34,935 bases of DNA from Mariniphaga sp. (GTDB taxonomy: Bacteria > Bacteroidota > Bacteroidia > Bacteroidales > Prolixibacteraceae). Both the position numbers and the translations under genes were made by a program. Where the stretch lies: positions 1 through 34,935 of the forward strand of contig JAHYIT010000035.1 of NCBI GenBank assembly GCA_019429205.1, written 5' to 3'. Positions within the stretch are counted from its first letter, which is position 1. Each line of letters begins with the position of its first letter. Below, piece by piece: positions 24,729 through 32,559 of this stretch. Under the pieces are notes generated by a model. That model saw only the letters and a list, made by a program, of their open reading frames with translations, did no database searches and had not been told where the DNA came from.

Positions 24729-25601
24729 ATGAACAAATTAATTTTTATTGTCCTTTTAATTACCATTCCTTTTTCCCATTCTTATGCGCGGGAAAATGTA
24801 ATCAATGTTGTAATTATTGGTTCACACCCCGATGATGCAGATAAACAGGCCGGAGGTACTGCATTGGAATTTTTGAAAAGAGGTCATAACGTAGTGTTTG
24901 TATCCCTGACAAATGGAGATGCAGGACACCAGATTCAGGGAGGGGAAATGCTTGCCCAAAGACGATTATCCGAAGCTCAGGAAGCTGGCAGTCGGTTTGG
25001 CGTTGAGTATATTGTTCTGGATAATCCGGATGGAAAACTTCAACCTGCCATCGAAATCAGGGAAGAGATTATCCGGATTATCAGAAAATTTAAGGCTGAT
25101 GTTGTAATAGGACACCGCCCCAATGCAATGCATCCCGACCGGCGAAATTCGGCCATTCTGCTCCAGGATGCAGCTTATATGGTTATTGTGCCAAATGTTG
25201 TTCCCGACGTGCCACCTCTGGAAGAAAACCCACTATTCCTGTATTTTGAAGACAATTTTAAAAAACCTAACTCTTTTCAACCCGATATAGTAGTGGATAT
25301 TACAGATTCCTTTGAACAAAAAATTTATGGAATGGCAGCTCATGAATCACAGTTTTTTGAATGGCAACCATGGATTGCAAAAACACTTGAAGAAGTTCCG
25401 TCAGGAAAACAGAAAAGACTGGAATGGCTTGCCGGGATAAGTAAAAGCCAATTGACTGAAGAAAAACGAATTCAACTTATAAAATGGTACGGAAAAGAAA
25501 AAGCTGAAAAAGTCAAAAACACAGAATCGTTTGAAATTTGCGAATATGGCAAAAGGCCTGATGACAAAGAAGTAAGGCGGTTATTTCCGATGTTGAAATA
25601 A
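24729..25601 (+). CDS. Secreted PIG-L family deacetylase
   Basis: A 290-residue enzyme of the PIG-L/LmbE family, zinc-dependent de-N-acetylases of GlcNAc-containing compounds. The AHPDD-type motif is SHPDDAD (32-38), with family elements RRLSEAQEAG (78-87) and the second histidine site HPDRRN (135-140). All expected metal ligands are present. A signal peptide (1-20) sends it out of the cytoplasm, unlike mycothiol or bacillithiol deacetylases. It is 103 bp behind paralogue 2 of the ceramidase-like genes and converges with the hydrolase at 25602 with no gap. A role in deacetylating an amino sugar of the locus substrate is inferred. Confidence 0.9.
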   Translation: MNKLIFIVLLITIPFSHSYARENVINVVIIGSHPDDADKQAGGTALEFLKRGHNVVFVSLTNGDAGHQIQGGEMLAQRRLSEAQEAGSRFGVEYIVLDNPDGKLQPAIEIREEIIRIIRKFKADVVIGHRPNAMHPDRRNSAILLQDAAYMVIVPNVVPDVPPLEENPLFLYFEDNFKKPNSFQPDIVVDITDSFEQKIYGMAAHESQFFEWQPWIAKTLEEVPSGKQKRLEWLAGISKSQLTEEKRIQLIKWYGKEKAEKVKNTESFEICEYGKRPDDKEVRRLFPMLK

Positions 25602-26591
25602 TCAGGATGCTTCCGGTTTTATATATCGTTCAAAAAACGCCTCCATCTTCTTTTGTGAAAAATCATTCACCCGTTTGGCGATGTCCATGGCGTGGGGCCA
25701 CAGCGGTACCCGGTAATATTCGCAGGGAACACCCAGTGCATCCAGCCTGCTTTTGAGGGTGTCCGACTGGCTGATGGGTACCAGCGTGTCGGAAGTACCG
25801 TGCAAAATCAGGGTCGGCGGACACAATTCACTCAGCCAGGAAATAGGAGAAGCCTGCCGGTACAATTCCGGTTTTTCATCATAAGAATGGCCCAAAAATG
25901 CGTTGATCAACCGCTGATTCCGGGCGTAATCGGTGGTCAAATCCACCGGACCGTAAATATCCACCACCGCTTTTATCCGATGTATTTTATTGTGCTGAGA
26001 AACCCGGTTTTCCCAGCCGTAACCTGCCAGCATGGCCAGGTGCGCTCCGGCAGAACCGCCAATCAGCGCAATGCGGTCGGGGTCGTACCCATAGTTTTCG
26101 CCGTTTTCAAACAACCATTCCACGGCATCTGTCACATCTTCCACCGCAGCAGGATAAATACTGTCGCGCAGCAACCGGTATGAAACCGTAGCCGTCATAT
26201 ACCCTTTTTCGGCAAAACTGGTGAGGTAAACCAGGTAGTCGGAACGTTTACCACTTTTCCAGCTTCCTCCGTGAATAAACAGCAGCAGCGGCAACGGCCC
26301 GTCAGCATTTTTGGGCCGGTAAAAATCCATTTGGAGCGATTTCCCGTTTACATTTTTGTATTCCACGTCTTTAATCTCCTCGATGGTTTCCGGAATTTCA
26401 GGCTCCAGTTCAGCCAGTTTTTCCAATCCGATGCCGGCAGCGAGATAGGCCAGCGATTCAAAATGATAACCCACCGGAGGTTTTTCGGGAAAAAATAACC
26501 CAAGGGTCTGCGGAGTGATCAACAGCAGGCAAAAAAGCAGAAAGACCGCCAATAAGCCCTTCAGAATGCGTTTGAAAATTTTGGCTTTCAT
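25602..26591 (-). CDS. Alpha/beta-hydrolase (carboxylesterase/HSL type), membrane-anchored
   Basis: A 329-residue esterase-like protein with an N-terminal hydrophobic anchor (about 10-32). The oxyanion-hole motif HGGSW is at 107-111, the nucleophile elbow GGSAG has Ser180, the acid is Asp268 in HGTSDTLVP and the base His300 in WPHAMD. These match hormone-sensitive-lipase and acyl-esterase families that deacylate carbohydrates or small esters. It is transcribed toward the plus-strand cluster, with its stop directly against the PIG-L stop. About 300 bp of repeats separate it from the upstream ceramidase-like gene. Confidence 0.88.
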   Translation of the reverse strand: MKAKIFKRILKGLLAVFLLFCLLLITPQTLGLFFPEKPPVGYHFESLAYLAAGIGLEKLAELEPEIPETIEEIKDVEYKNVNGKSLQMDFYRPKNADGPLPLLLFIHGGSWKSGKRSDYLVYLTSFAEKGYMTATVSYRLLRDSIYPAAVEDVTDAVEWLFENGENYGYDPDRIALIGGSAGAHLAMLAGYGWENRVSQHNKIHRIKAVVDIYGPVDLTTDYARNQRLINAFLGHSYDEKPELYRQASPISWLSELCPPTLILHGTSDTLVPISQSDTLKSRLDALGVPCEYYRVPLWPHAMDIAKRVNDFSQKKMEAFFERYIKPEAS

Positions 26592-26894
26592 AAAGTAATA
26601 TTTTTACCGCAAAGGAGATTGTTCGAAGTTGTTTGACGTTGTTTGATGTTGTTCGAACCCTCGAACCTTCAAACCATCGAACTCTTGAACCCTCAAACTC
26701 TCAAATCCTCCAACTTTCAAACTCACAAACTTCCTTACTGTCAAAGTTCTTTGTCGTGAATATTTCATAATTTTATTAGTATCCGATTTTTCCAAAAAAA
26801 ACTGTTTTCTACATCCCTCATAAAAAGTTACAATTGAAAACTGAGACTGCACACTCCAACTTCTTCCGTCTTCGGTCTTCCCACTTCCTGCTTC
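26592..26894. repeat. Intergenic region with degenerate short tandem repeats
   Basis: No gene is supported here. Bases 26619-26658 are four 10-bp units (TTGTTCGAAG, TTGTTTGACG, TTGTTTGATG, TTGTTCGAAC). They continue into looser 8-9 bp units of the CTCAAAC or CTTCAAAC type to about 26735. Bases 26845-26895 are a CTTCC-rich stretch (cacttcctgcttcctac). The minus strand stays open through the first block only because the repeat units keep frame, so no protein is called. The units resemble the degenerate repeat at 8980-9007. Confidence 0.6.
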
Positions 26895-28451
26895 CTACTC
26901 CCTCATCTCCTCCAGCATTTCCAGCAAATTTCGGTGCAAAACCGGTGCAGTTTCAGGTCCCAGGGAATTTACTTCGCCATAAGGTGCTTTCTCCCTGCCA
27001 TAGGTGAACGGCGCTTTCGTGTCCCACTGGCTTTTGGGAATAATATAGCCAATTTCGTCGTTGGCCAGTCCGAAAACAAATTTGTATTTGCCCGGCATCA
27101 TTTCCCGCACCGGCGGAACTTCAACCGGTTCAATCCCAAAATCGTTTCCCTCAGGCGCTTCCACCCCACCGTTAATGATTTCAGGATAAATTTCGCCCGG
27201 CACAGTCACAAACGAAACCGGCCCGAATTTAAACACCGCCAGTTCAGTGCGCATTTTCATCCAGCCAGCAGTTCCGCGGTCGAGCACACCAAGAGCGGTG
27301 CCCAACTTAAACAGGGTATTTTTAATGGGCAATTTCAGGGTGCGCACCACCAGCGAAATCCCGGCGGTTTCAATCACCTCCGACGGATTTTCCATGGCGT
27401 CCAACGCCAGTAAGGCCAGTTGGTTCCCCTGTGCTTCCGTTTTTTCAAAAGTGGGCTCAAACAACTCTTCCCCTGTAAACGGATGAATGACAGGGTGGCT
27501 CGGATGGGTAGTCATCAGTCCGCCAACTGCGCCGTTCAGATAAACAGCGGTACCGCCAATTCCTTGCTTCACCAGGCTGTCGCCATTAAAAACCCCCTTC
27601 TCCACACCTTCCCTGAAAAAATGGGGAAAATCGGATGAAACGAGCAAATTTCCGCTCCAAAGGGTTTCGGGGTGATTGCCCCAGGCCAGAAGGCTTCCGA
27701 GTGTGGTTTCGTGCTCTTTATCAATGGCTTTTATAAACCGCAGTCCTGAGTCGAAAACTTCGGGCATCCGGGTGTCTTTCACCTGCGGAATGGCTCCGGT
27801 TAAATCCTGCGAGATTTCCAGTCGGGCCGGCCGCAGGTTTTTCACTGCCGTTTCCACCGACTTCGCCGTTTGCTCCTTCACAAACTGCATATACGCTTTG
27901 TCCACCCCGCTGTTCAGCGGATGTTTTCCCCAGAGGCCCATCAAATCGGGCCCTTCGTGTGTATGCGTCGAAGCAATAATGGTGTAGGTCAGGCCCAACT
28001 CTTCGGGCAGCATTTTCCGCACATCCACTACATCATCATGCATAAACCCGATAACATCGAGGATGACAATGGCCAACCTCGTTTTGCCGTCATCAATGAC
28101 CATTGTGCGCGCCCAGGTGTCGTCATGCACGCCGTTGGCCGGTTTGTTGTTGCTGAATCCGGCAATCCACACTTTATCGAACTTCCCGTTATCGTTGCCG
28201 TCAATAAAATAATCCCCGTCTTTCGGATTGTACTTGCCATCGCCGTTTTTATCCACCCAGCGGTCAGGAACTTCCGGCGTGATGGCTACCGCAGCGAACC
28301 CTGCTTTAAGTTCCGAAGGGGAATCGTTCAGAATTTTCAAATCAACGCCGTACCCCGGATGCCGGTCTTTCATGTTGGAATAGCTCCAGACTGAAAAGCC
28401 GACAAGAATCAGCAGCAGGAGGATTCCGAATATTTTGAAGAATTTTTTCAT
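26895..28451 (-). CDS. Neutral ceramidase-like protein, paralogue 3, with EF-hand-like calcium loops
   Basis: A 518-residue ceramidase-domain protein with an N-terminal signal anchor (5-24). Zinc-site motifs are THTHEGPD (162-169), His260 in AWGNHPE, Glu420 in VPGE and Tyr469 in FGLANDEIGYI. The GDVSPN position reads NGAVGGLM (306-313), as in paralogue 2, without the usual Ser. Between the first strand (AAVAITPE) and the conserved GVHDD segment it carries two consecutive EF-hand-like loops, DKNGDGKYNPKD (67-78) and DGNDNGKFDK (84-93), absent from the other two copies. Calcium binding that stabilises an extracellular enzyme is likely. It lies downstream of the sialidase-type genes on the same strand, separated by a palindromic element. 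Confidence 0.83.
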   Translation of the reverse strand: MKKFFKIFGILLLLILVGFSVWSYSNMKDRHPGYGVDLKILNDSPSELKAGFAAVAITPEVPDRWVDKNGDGKYNPKDGDYFIDGNDNGKFDKVWIAGFSNNKPANGVHDDTWARTMVIDDGKTRLAIVILDVIGFMHDDVVDVRKMLPEELGLTYTIIASTHTHEGPDLMGLWGKHPLNSGVDKAYMQFVKEQTAKSVETAVKNLRPARLEISQDLTGAIPQVKDTRMPEVFDSGLRFIKAIDKEHETTLGSLLAWGNHPETLWSGNLLVSSDFPHFFREGVEKGVFNGDSLVKQGIGGTAVYLNGAVGGLMTTHPSHPVIHPFTGEELFEPTFEKTEAQGNQLALLALDAMENPSEVIETAGISLVVRTLKLPIKNTLFKLGTALGVLDRGTAGWMKMRTELAVFKFGPVSFVTVPGEIYPEIINGGVEAPEGNDFGIEPVEVPPVREMMPGKYKFVFGLANDEIGYIIPKSQWDTKAPFTYGREKAPYGEVNSLGPETAPVLHRNLLEMLEEMRE

Positions 28452-28480
28452 TCAAATTAAATTTCTGGTTAAAATTTGAA

Positions 28481-28766
28481 TTAACGGCTAAAGCCTGTTT
28501 TCCTTTTGCACTTTCTGTAATCACCGGGCTGAAGCCGCGGTGTAAAATATCAATATTCTAAATGCCGTTCAACCTTCACCTTTTTTTACACCGGCGCTTT
28601 AGCCCGGTGGTTTAGTACGCTGTTTCTTGCGTTGGCTTTAGCGTTTAATTCTTTAATGAGACCCTTGTCAATCGTGGATTTCATTGCGCCAGGCTTTCCC
28701 GTAGAGACTCCCATTGAAAAGTCTGGGGTAAAATCAGATGAATAAAAAACAGGCTTTAGCCATTAA
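28481..28766. repeat. Nested inverted-repeat (REP/BIME-like) element
   Basis: The 329-bp gap between the fusion gene stop and the ceramidase-like start holds two nested inverted repeats. The outer arms, 28481-28501 and 28746-28766, match at 20 of 21 positions when one is reversed. The inner arms, 28522-28547 and 28584-28609, match at 23 of 26. Each arm is itself a hairpin around a GGCTnAAGCC-like core, and a fifth partial core (TTGGCTTTAGCG) lies at 28632-28643. No coding frame is supported. The layout fits clustered REP-type palindromes, perhaps mobilised by a RAYT, but the cores differ from those around the RAYT at 32516-32962. Confidence 0.7.
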
Positions 28767-28780
28767 TACTTATCTAAAGC

Positions 28781-30934
28781 TTACTTGCTGTTAAATCGCT
28801 CCATCACTTCGCGCCAGGTGGTTAGGATGATGTCGTTTTCCTCAAAGAACCGAATCATTTCCGGGTCGGCAAACATATCAGCTTCCCACGCCCGTTGCTG
28901 CCACGAGCCGGTAATGGTTTTCATATTTTCCGTTTCAAACGAGGGATGAAAAATGATTTCCGTCAAACCCGGATCAAGCGCATTAACCAGTTTGTAGAAA
29001 TTATTTTTTACTTCTTCGTACGTATCTCCTTTGGGCACGCTGCCAAAGTTATCGAGGTGGGGCAGGTTATAATCGCCCAACATTCCAATCACTTCCTCGT
29101 TTACCGGGTATCCTTCGGCGCTGTAAAATGCAGCCACCTTTGGATTGGACAGGTCGATGGCATTGGCCGGAATTTTATATTCTTCGGCCACTTTTAAAAA
29201 TACTTTCAAAAATTCAGGCGAACCATATAAAGTTCCCATGTGGGTGTCAATGTGCGTAGGGTTCAATCCCAACGCCAGCATTTTATCAATCTGCGCCCTG
29301 ATTTCCATTTCCACCTCTTCGGGTGAGGCATTCATCACCACCTCCCGTACGCTGCGCCACATTTTTCCATCGGGGTCAATGAGCCCCGGAACTTTTTCAG
29401 CATCGGTGAGCGGCGGCCAGCGCCAGGTTTTCCATTCGCTGGTGAGGGTCAGATGCACGCCAATATCGGCCTTTGGAACATTTTTCGCCCATTCCACAAA
29501 CGGCACCGCATATTCGCAGGGCATCATCACTGCCCCTGAAAGGATGTAATCGTTTTCAATATAAAATTTTCCGGCGTCGTTGGCTTCCTTGCACATCCCC
29601 AGGTCGTCCATGTGAAGGAGAAGCACTTTTTTGCCCTTCGGAAATCCGAGCTTTTCAGCATTGGTTTCACCCTGACTAAGCCCCTTCACCCATTCCGACA
29701 TAAAAGATACGTGCTTAATGGATTTCCCTTCGGAAGTATGATGCGAGTAGGTAACATGAACCCTGCCGTCGCTGGTTTGAATGGCCGTTGGATAGGAAAA
29801 ACTGCCTTTCCCTTTGGGTTCATATTCCAGATAACGTTTCCATGTCCAGGAAGCACCTTCATCGTCGGAAAGTGAAACAGCCAGCCGGTGCCGGCCATTC
29901 TCCAAATCATTGTTCACCATTAGCCAGTTGCCGTCGGTGAGTGGGATGGCTTCCACGCTGGCACCCGGGTTGGGAATATCTGTTTTCCGGGAAACACTCC
30001 ATGTGTAACCATTGTCGGTTGAACTGCTGAGAACAACCCGTTTTGGTGCATCGCCGTTATCGCGCATGAAAGCAACCACGGTTCCGTCTTTTTTCTGCAA
30101 CAGGGCAGGTTGAATATTTCCGCGGCCCACGATGGGCAGACTGGGTTTCCAGGTATCGCCGTTATCGTCGGAAATGGCCACCAGCGAAACGTTGTAGCCA
30201 TCGGAATAAAGCGGCATTAATAACCTGCCATTCTGCAACGTCAGCGGCTGAATACGGCCCATCCAGCCCACTTCGCGCTTTACCGGGTCTTTGGCAGCTT
30301 CCACAATCATCCGTTCGTATTGCGGGGCATACTCAGCCCATGCCAACGCGGGCGGGTCCATTTCCCTGAAACCCTTCTCCAGCGCTTCGGCAAATTCTTC
30401 ACCGGGTTTCAACAAAATTACATCCTGCCAGTCCCATTTGGGCGAACCGTCATTCAGATAGTCGGTTGAAATGCGGGTTTTCAGTAAAGAAGCCTCCCAG
30501 CGGTTGGCAATTACTACAATCCATGTAAGATGCAGCCGGTTTTTGGCATCCAGAAAAAGAACGGGATTACAGTCGGGATTATCGGGCGTATCGGCCATCA
30601 CAAACGGTTTGCTCCACTGAGCTTGCCCCTTTTTCAGCCGGGCGCCCATTATCGCCACATCGTTGGCCGTGCGTTCTCCCGAGCCTTCGAACCAGCACAC
30701 CAGTAAATCGCCGTTAGGTAATTCCACCACTGAACTGCTGTGCACATGCTTTTCCTGCTTCGGGAAAACATATTCCGATTGAAAAGAAGATTCACTCCCC
30801 TGCTGTGCAACGGATGCGTATGGCATCAGAAAAAAACAAGCTGCCAGAAATCCCAAAACGACAACAGGTGAAATTTTTTGTACGGAGGATCTTATTATAA
30901 TTTTATCCATGATTTTGGTTTTTAAAAAATTCAA
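28781..30934 (-). CDS. Fusion of sialidase-type beta-propeller and YdjC-type carbohydrate deacetylase
   Basis: A 717-residue secreted two-domain protein. The signal region is at 17-44; a Met at residue 9 (30910) is the likelier start. Residues about 50-415 form a BNR propeller with Asp boxes SDDNGDTW (255-262), STDNGYTW (305-312) and SDDEGASW (356-363), and the SYPTAIQTSDGRVHVTYS block near its end. Residues about 435-717 are a YdjC/ChbG-type deacetylase with HMDDLGM (441-447), GVHLTL (492-497), HIDTHMG (561-567) and FHPS (662-665). These hold the Asp-Asp and His residues used for metal binding and catalysis in that family. Both parts look complete. The RIP-type arginine motif of GH33 sialidases is not visible, so sialic acid as substrate is doubtful. 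It follows the second propeller gene by 9 bp, with which it forms an operon. Confidence 0.88.
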   Translation of the reverse strand: MNFLKTKIMDKIIIRSSVQKISPVVVLGFLAACFFLMPYASVAQQGSESSFQSEYVFPKQEKHVHSSSVVELPNGDLLVCWFEGSGERTANDVAIMGARLKKGQAQWSKPFVMADTPDNPDCNPVLFLDAKNRLHLTWIVVIANRWEASLLKTRISTDYLNDGSPKWDWQDVILLKPGEEFAEALEKGFREMDPPALAWAEYAPQYERMIVEAAKDPVKREVGWMGRIQPLTLQNGRLLMPLYSDGYNVSLVAISDDNGDTWKPSLPIVGRGNIQPALLQKKDGTVVAFMRDNGDAPKRVVLSSSTDNGYTWSVSRKTDIPNPGASVEAIPLTDGNWLMVNNDLENGRHRLAVSLSDDEGASWTWKRYLEYEPKGKGSFSYPTAIQTSDGRVHVTYSHHTSEGKSIKHVSFMSEWVKGLSQGETNAEKLGFPKGKKVLLLHMDDLGMCKEANDAGKFYIENDYILSGAVMMPCEYAVPFVEWAKNVPKADIGVHLTLTSEWKTWRWPPLTDAEKVPGLIDPDGKMWRSVREVVMNASPEEVEMEIRAQIDKMLALGLNPTHIDTHMGTLYGSPEFLKVFLKVAEEYKIPANAIDLSNPKVAAFYSAEGYPVNEEVIGMLGDYNLPHLDNFGSVPKGDTYEEVKNNFYKLVNALDPGLTEIIFHPSFETENMKTITGSWQQRAWEADMFADPEMIRFFEENDIILTTWREVMERFNSK

Positions 30935-30943
30935 TTTGAACTG

Positions 30944-32029
30944 TTACATCGCCGGCCATTTAACGTTTTGCATGGGTTTCAGCTCAAATTTCGACGGGTC
31001 GAGCACCACATGCTTAATCAATTTCCGGTTCCAGGTGTAGGTAACATGCACCATACCGTCTTCAGTCTGAATAACAGCGGGGTACGAATACTCGCCGTCA
31101 GGGTCCGGGTCGTTTTCCAGCAGCACGGCTGCCTGCCAGTTCAGTCCGTCGGAAGAAACTGCCACGTTCAGGATGTTCCGGTTGCCCCAAACCTCGTCCG
31201 GGTCAATGTGGTTGTAAACCAGCACATGACTCCCATCTTTAAGAGTAACTGCATCGGTTCCGGAGTTCGGGTTGGGCAGGTCAATAGTTTCCAGTTTGCT
31301 CCAGGTGCGACCGTTATCAGTTGACCAGGCCGACATAATTCGTTTGTTTTTGCTGCGGCATAAAATCTGCAACTTTCCGCCCGGGTGTTTCAAAATGCTG
31401 GGCTGAATGGCCGCTATTTCGGTGCCGTCGTTAATGGGTTCCGTACGCTCCCATGTTTTTCCCCTGTCGGATGTAAACTCCATATGCACCTGCCAGCCAT
31501 CGTGTTCGGTACTGGTGGGACATATAAGTTCGCCATTGGGAAGCATCTCCGGTTTGTTTTTTATGGGGCCAAAAATCTCTTCGGGCAACCGCAAACGCCG
31601 CGACCAGGTTTTCCCGTTATCGGGTGAAATGATGAGCTGCCCCCACCAGTCGCGCGGGTTCGGACCGTCTTTGTAAAACAGGAACAATTCATCGCCGTAG
31701 TCGAACAATACCGGATTCCAGGTGGGATGGCGCAGACCGGAGTGCTGGACCCCATCGGCCACTTCAACCGGTGTGGTCCATTTTCCGTTTACAAACCGGC
31801 TAAACCAAATTCCCACCTCGGGATGTTTTTCATACTGGCCGCCAAACCATGCAGCAACAAGCCCATCGCTTGTTTCGGCAATGGTAGAGGCATGGCAACT
31901 GGGAAACGGAACATCTTCCGCTTTGTAAACAAATTCGGATTTAACCAGGGCACGCTCACCTTTAAACGGATTGTTTGCAAACAGATTCATGGCGGAAATC
32001 ATTAATAGTATTGCAATAGTTGTTTTCAT
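30944..32029 (-). CDS. Secreted sialidase-like BNR beta-propeller protein
   Basis: A 361-residue protein with a signal peptide (1-18) and a BNR-type propeller. Asp boxes are SPDNGKTW (135-142), TSDRGKTW (186-193) and STDNGRTW (236-243), with a degenerate fourth at 292-298. It shares the order HASTIAETSDG ... NPVLF ... IQPSIL ... SYPAVIQTEDGMVHVTYTW with the propeller half of the neighbouring fusion, so the two are paralogues. The first-strand (F/Y)RIP arginine motif of GH33 is replaced (PFPSCHASTI). This places it in the broad 'predicted neuraminidase' group, whose fold also includes polysaccharide lyases and other hydrolases. The exact reaction is unknown. It is first in the operon with the fusion gene. 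Confidence 0.85.
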   Translation of the reverse strand: MKTTIAILLMISAMNLFANNPFKGERALVKSEFVYKAEDVPFPSCHASTIAETSDGLVAAWFGGQYEKHPEVGIWFSRFVNGKWTTPVEVADGVQHSGLRHPTWNPVLFDYGDELFLFYKDGPNPRDWWGQLIISPDNGKTWSRRLRLPEEIFGPIKNKPEMLPNGELICPTSTEHDGWQVHMEFTSDRGKTWERTEPINDGTEIAAIQPSILKHPGGKLQILCRSKNKRIMSAWSTDNGRTWSKLETIDLPNPNSGTDAVTLKDGSHVLVYNHIDPDEVWGNRNILNVAVSSDGLNWQAAVLLENDPDPDGEYSYPAVIQTEDGMVHVTYTWNRKLIKHVVLDPSKFELKPMQNVKWPAM

Positions 32030-32060
32030 GTAAATATAACTTAATTAAACACTTAAATAT

Positions 32061-32068
32061 CAAAAATA
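32061..32068 (-). promoter_or_regulatory. Candidate -7 box (TATTTTTG) for the propeller operon
   Basis: On the minus strand TATTTTTG fits TAnnTTTG and lies about 30 bases upstream of the ATG at 32029, in AT-rich DNA. A TTG at 32085-32087 is closer than the usual -33 spacing, so the full promoter is uncertain. Confidence 0.4.
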
Positions 32069-32118
32069 TAATTAGTCAAAATTCCAATCTTTCATTTCCG
32101 CATATTTTACGGTTTTTA

Positions 32119-32340
32119 TTATTGAACCCCTTACAGGGTTCTGGCTTACTGTTGCTATGTTTTCCGTAGATTGTACCTACGGCTAAACCCTTCGGGTTCT
32201 GGTCTGCCGACACTGTTTCATTCATAAGTTACGGTTGCAACTATTGTACCCTCACGGTTTCTGGTTTATTTATGCTGTTTCATCCCCTAATTGCACCGAT
32301 GGCATTATTACTGAACATTACGGGTTCTGTACTAATTTCA
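32119..32340. repeat. Palindromic repeat unit left of the RAYT
   Basis: A degenerate unit of the same palindrome family as 32974-33340. It contains GAACCC-cttaca-GGGTTC (32124-32141), CCGTAGAT...ACCTACGG (32164-32182) and AACCC-TTC-GGGTT (32186-32198), followed by weaker versions such as GTACCCTCACGGTTTC. The order and spacing match the right-hand units. No gene is supported between 32030 and 32515. Confidence 0.72.
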
Positions 32341-32559
32341 TTCTATTTCAGTAAAGATATTTAAATTCATTTGTATTGTTAGATTGATTTAATTTCAAAA
32401 ATAAAAACCCTGTTCTCTTCTGCTCAATAATCCTGAAAGGATTGAACAACAATAGCCGTAAATGAAATTTACGGTTAAGCCTGCACCTTCCATATCAACC
32501 CTGAAAGGGTTGAACTTATAACAAATATTTCTCGTCAAACTCAATCCCATGTTCATTTA
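32341..32559. repeat. 219-bp direct repeat, left copy (overlaps the RAYT 3' end)
   Basis: This segment matches 33341-33559 without gaps, at an offset of exactly 1000 bp. I count 14 mismatches in 219 positions, and the last 68 bases are identical. It contains three palindromes: AATCC-tgaaa-GGATT (32429-32443), CCGTAAAT-gaa-ATTTACGG (32456-32474) and TCAACCC-tgaaa-GGGTTGA (32495-32513), the last directly behind the RAYT stop. The copy includes the final 14 codons of the transposase. Confidence 0.85.

Noticed and set aside
26604-26852. 82-codon minus-strand open frame with FESLRVQEFDGLKVRGFE-like repeats
   Set aside because: The repeated residues are the translation of the short DNA tandem repeats at 26619-26735; there is no start context and no family match.
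30944-32029. Assignment as nanH sialidase
   Set aside because: Asp boxes only show the propeller fold; the arginine motif of GH33 is not visible and no sialic acid catabolic genes are in the window.
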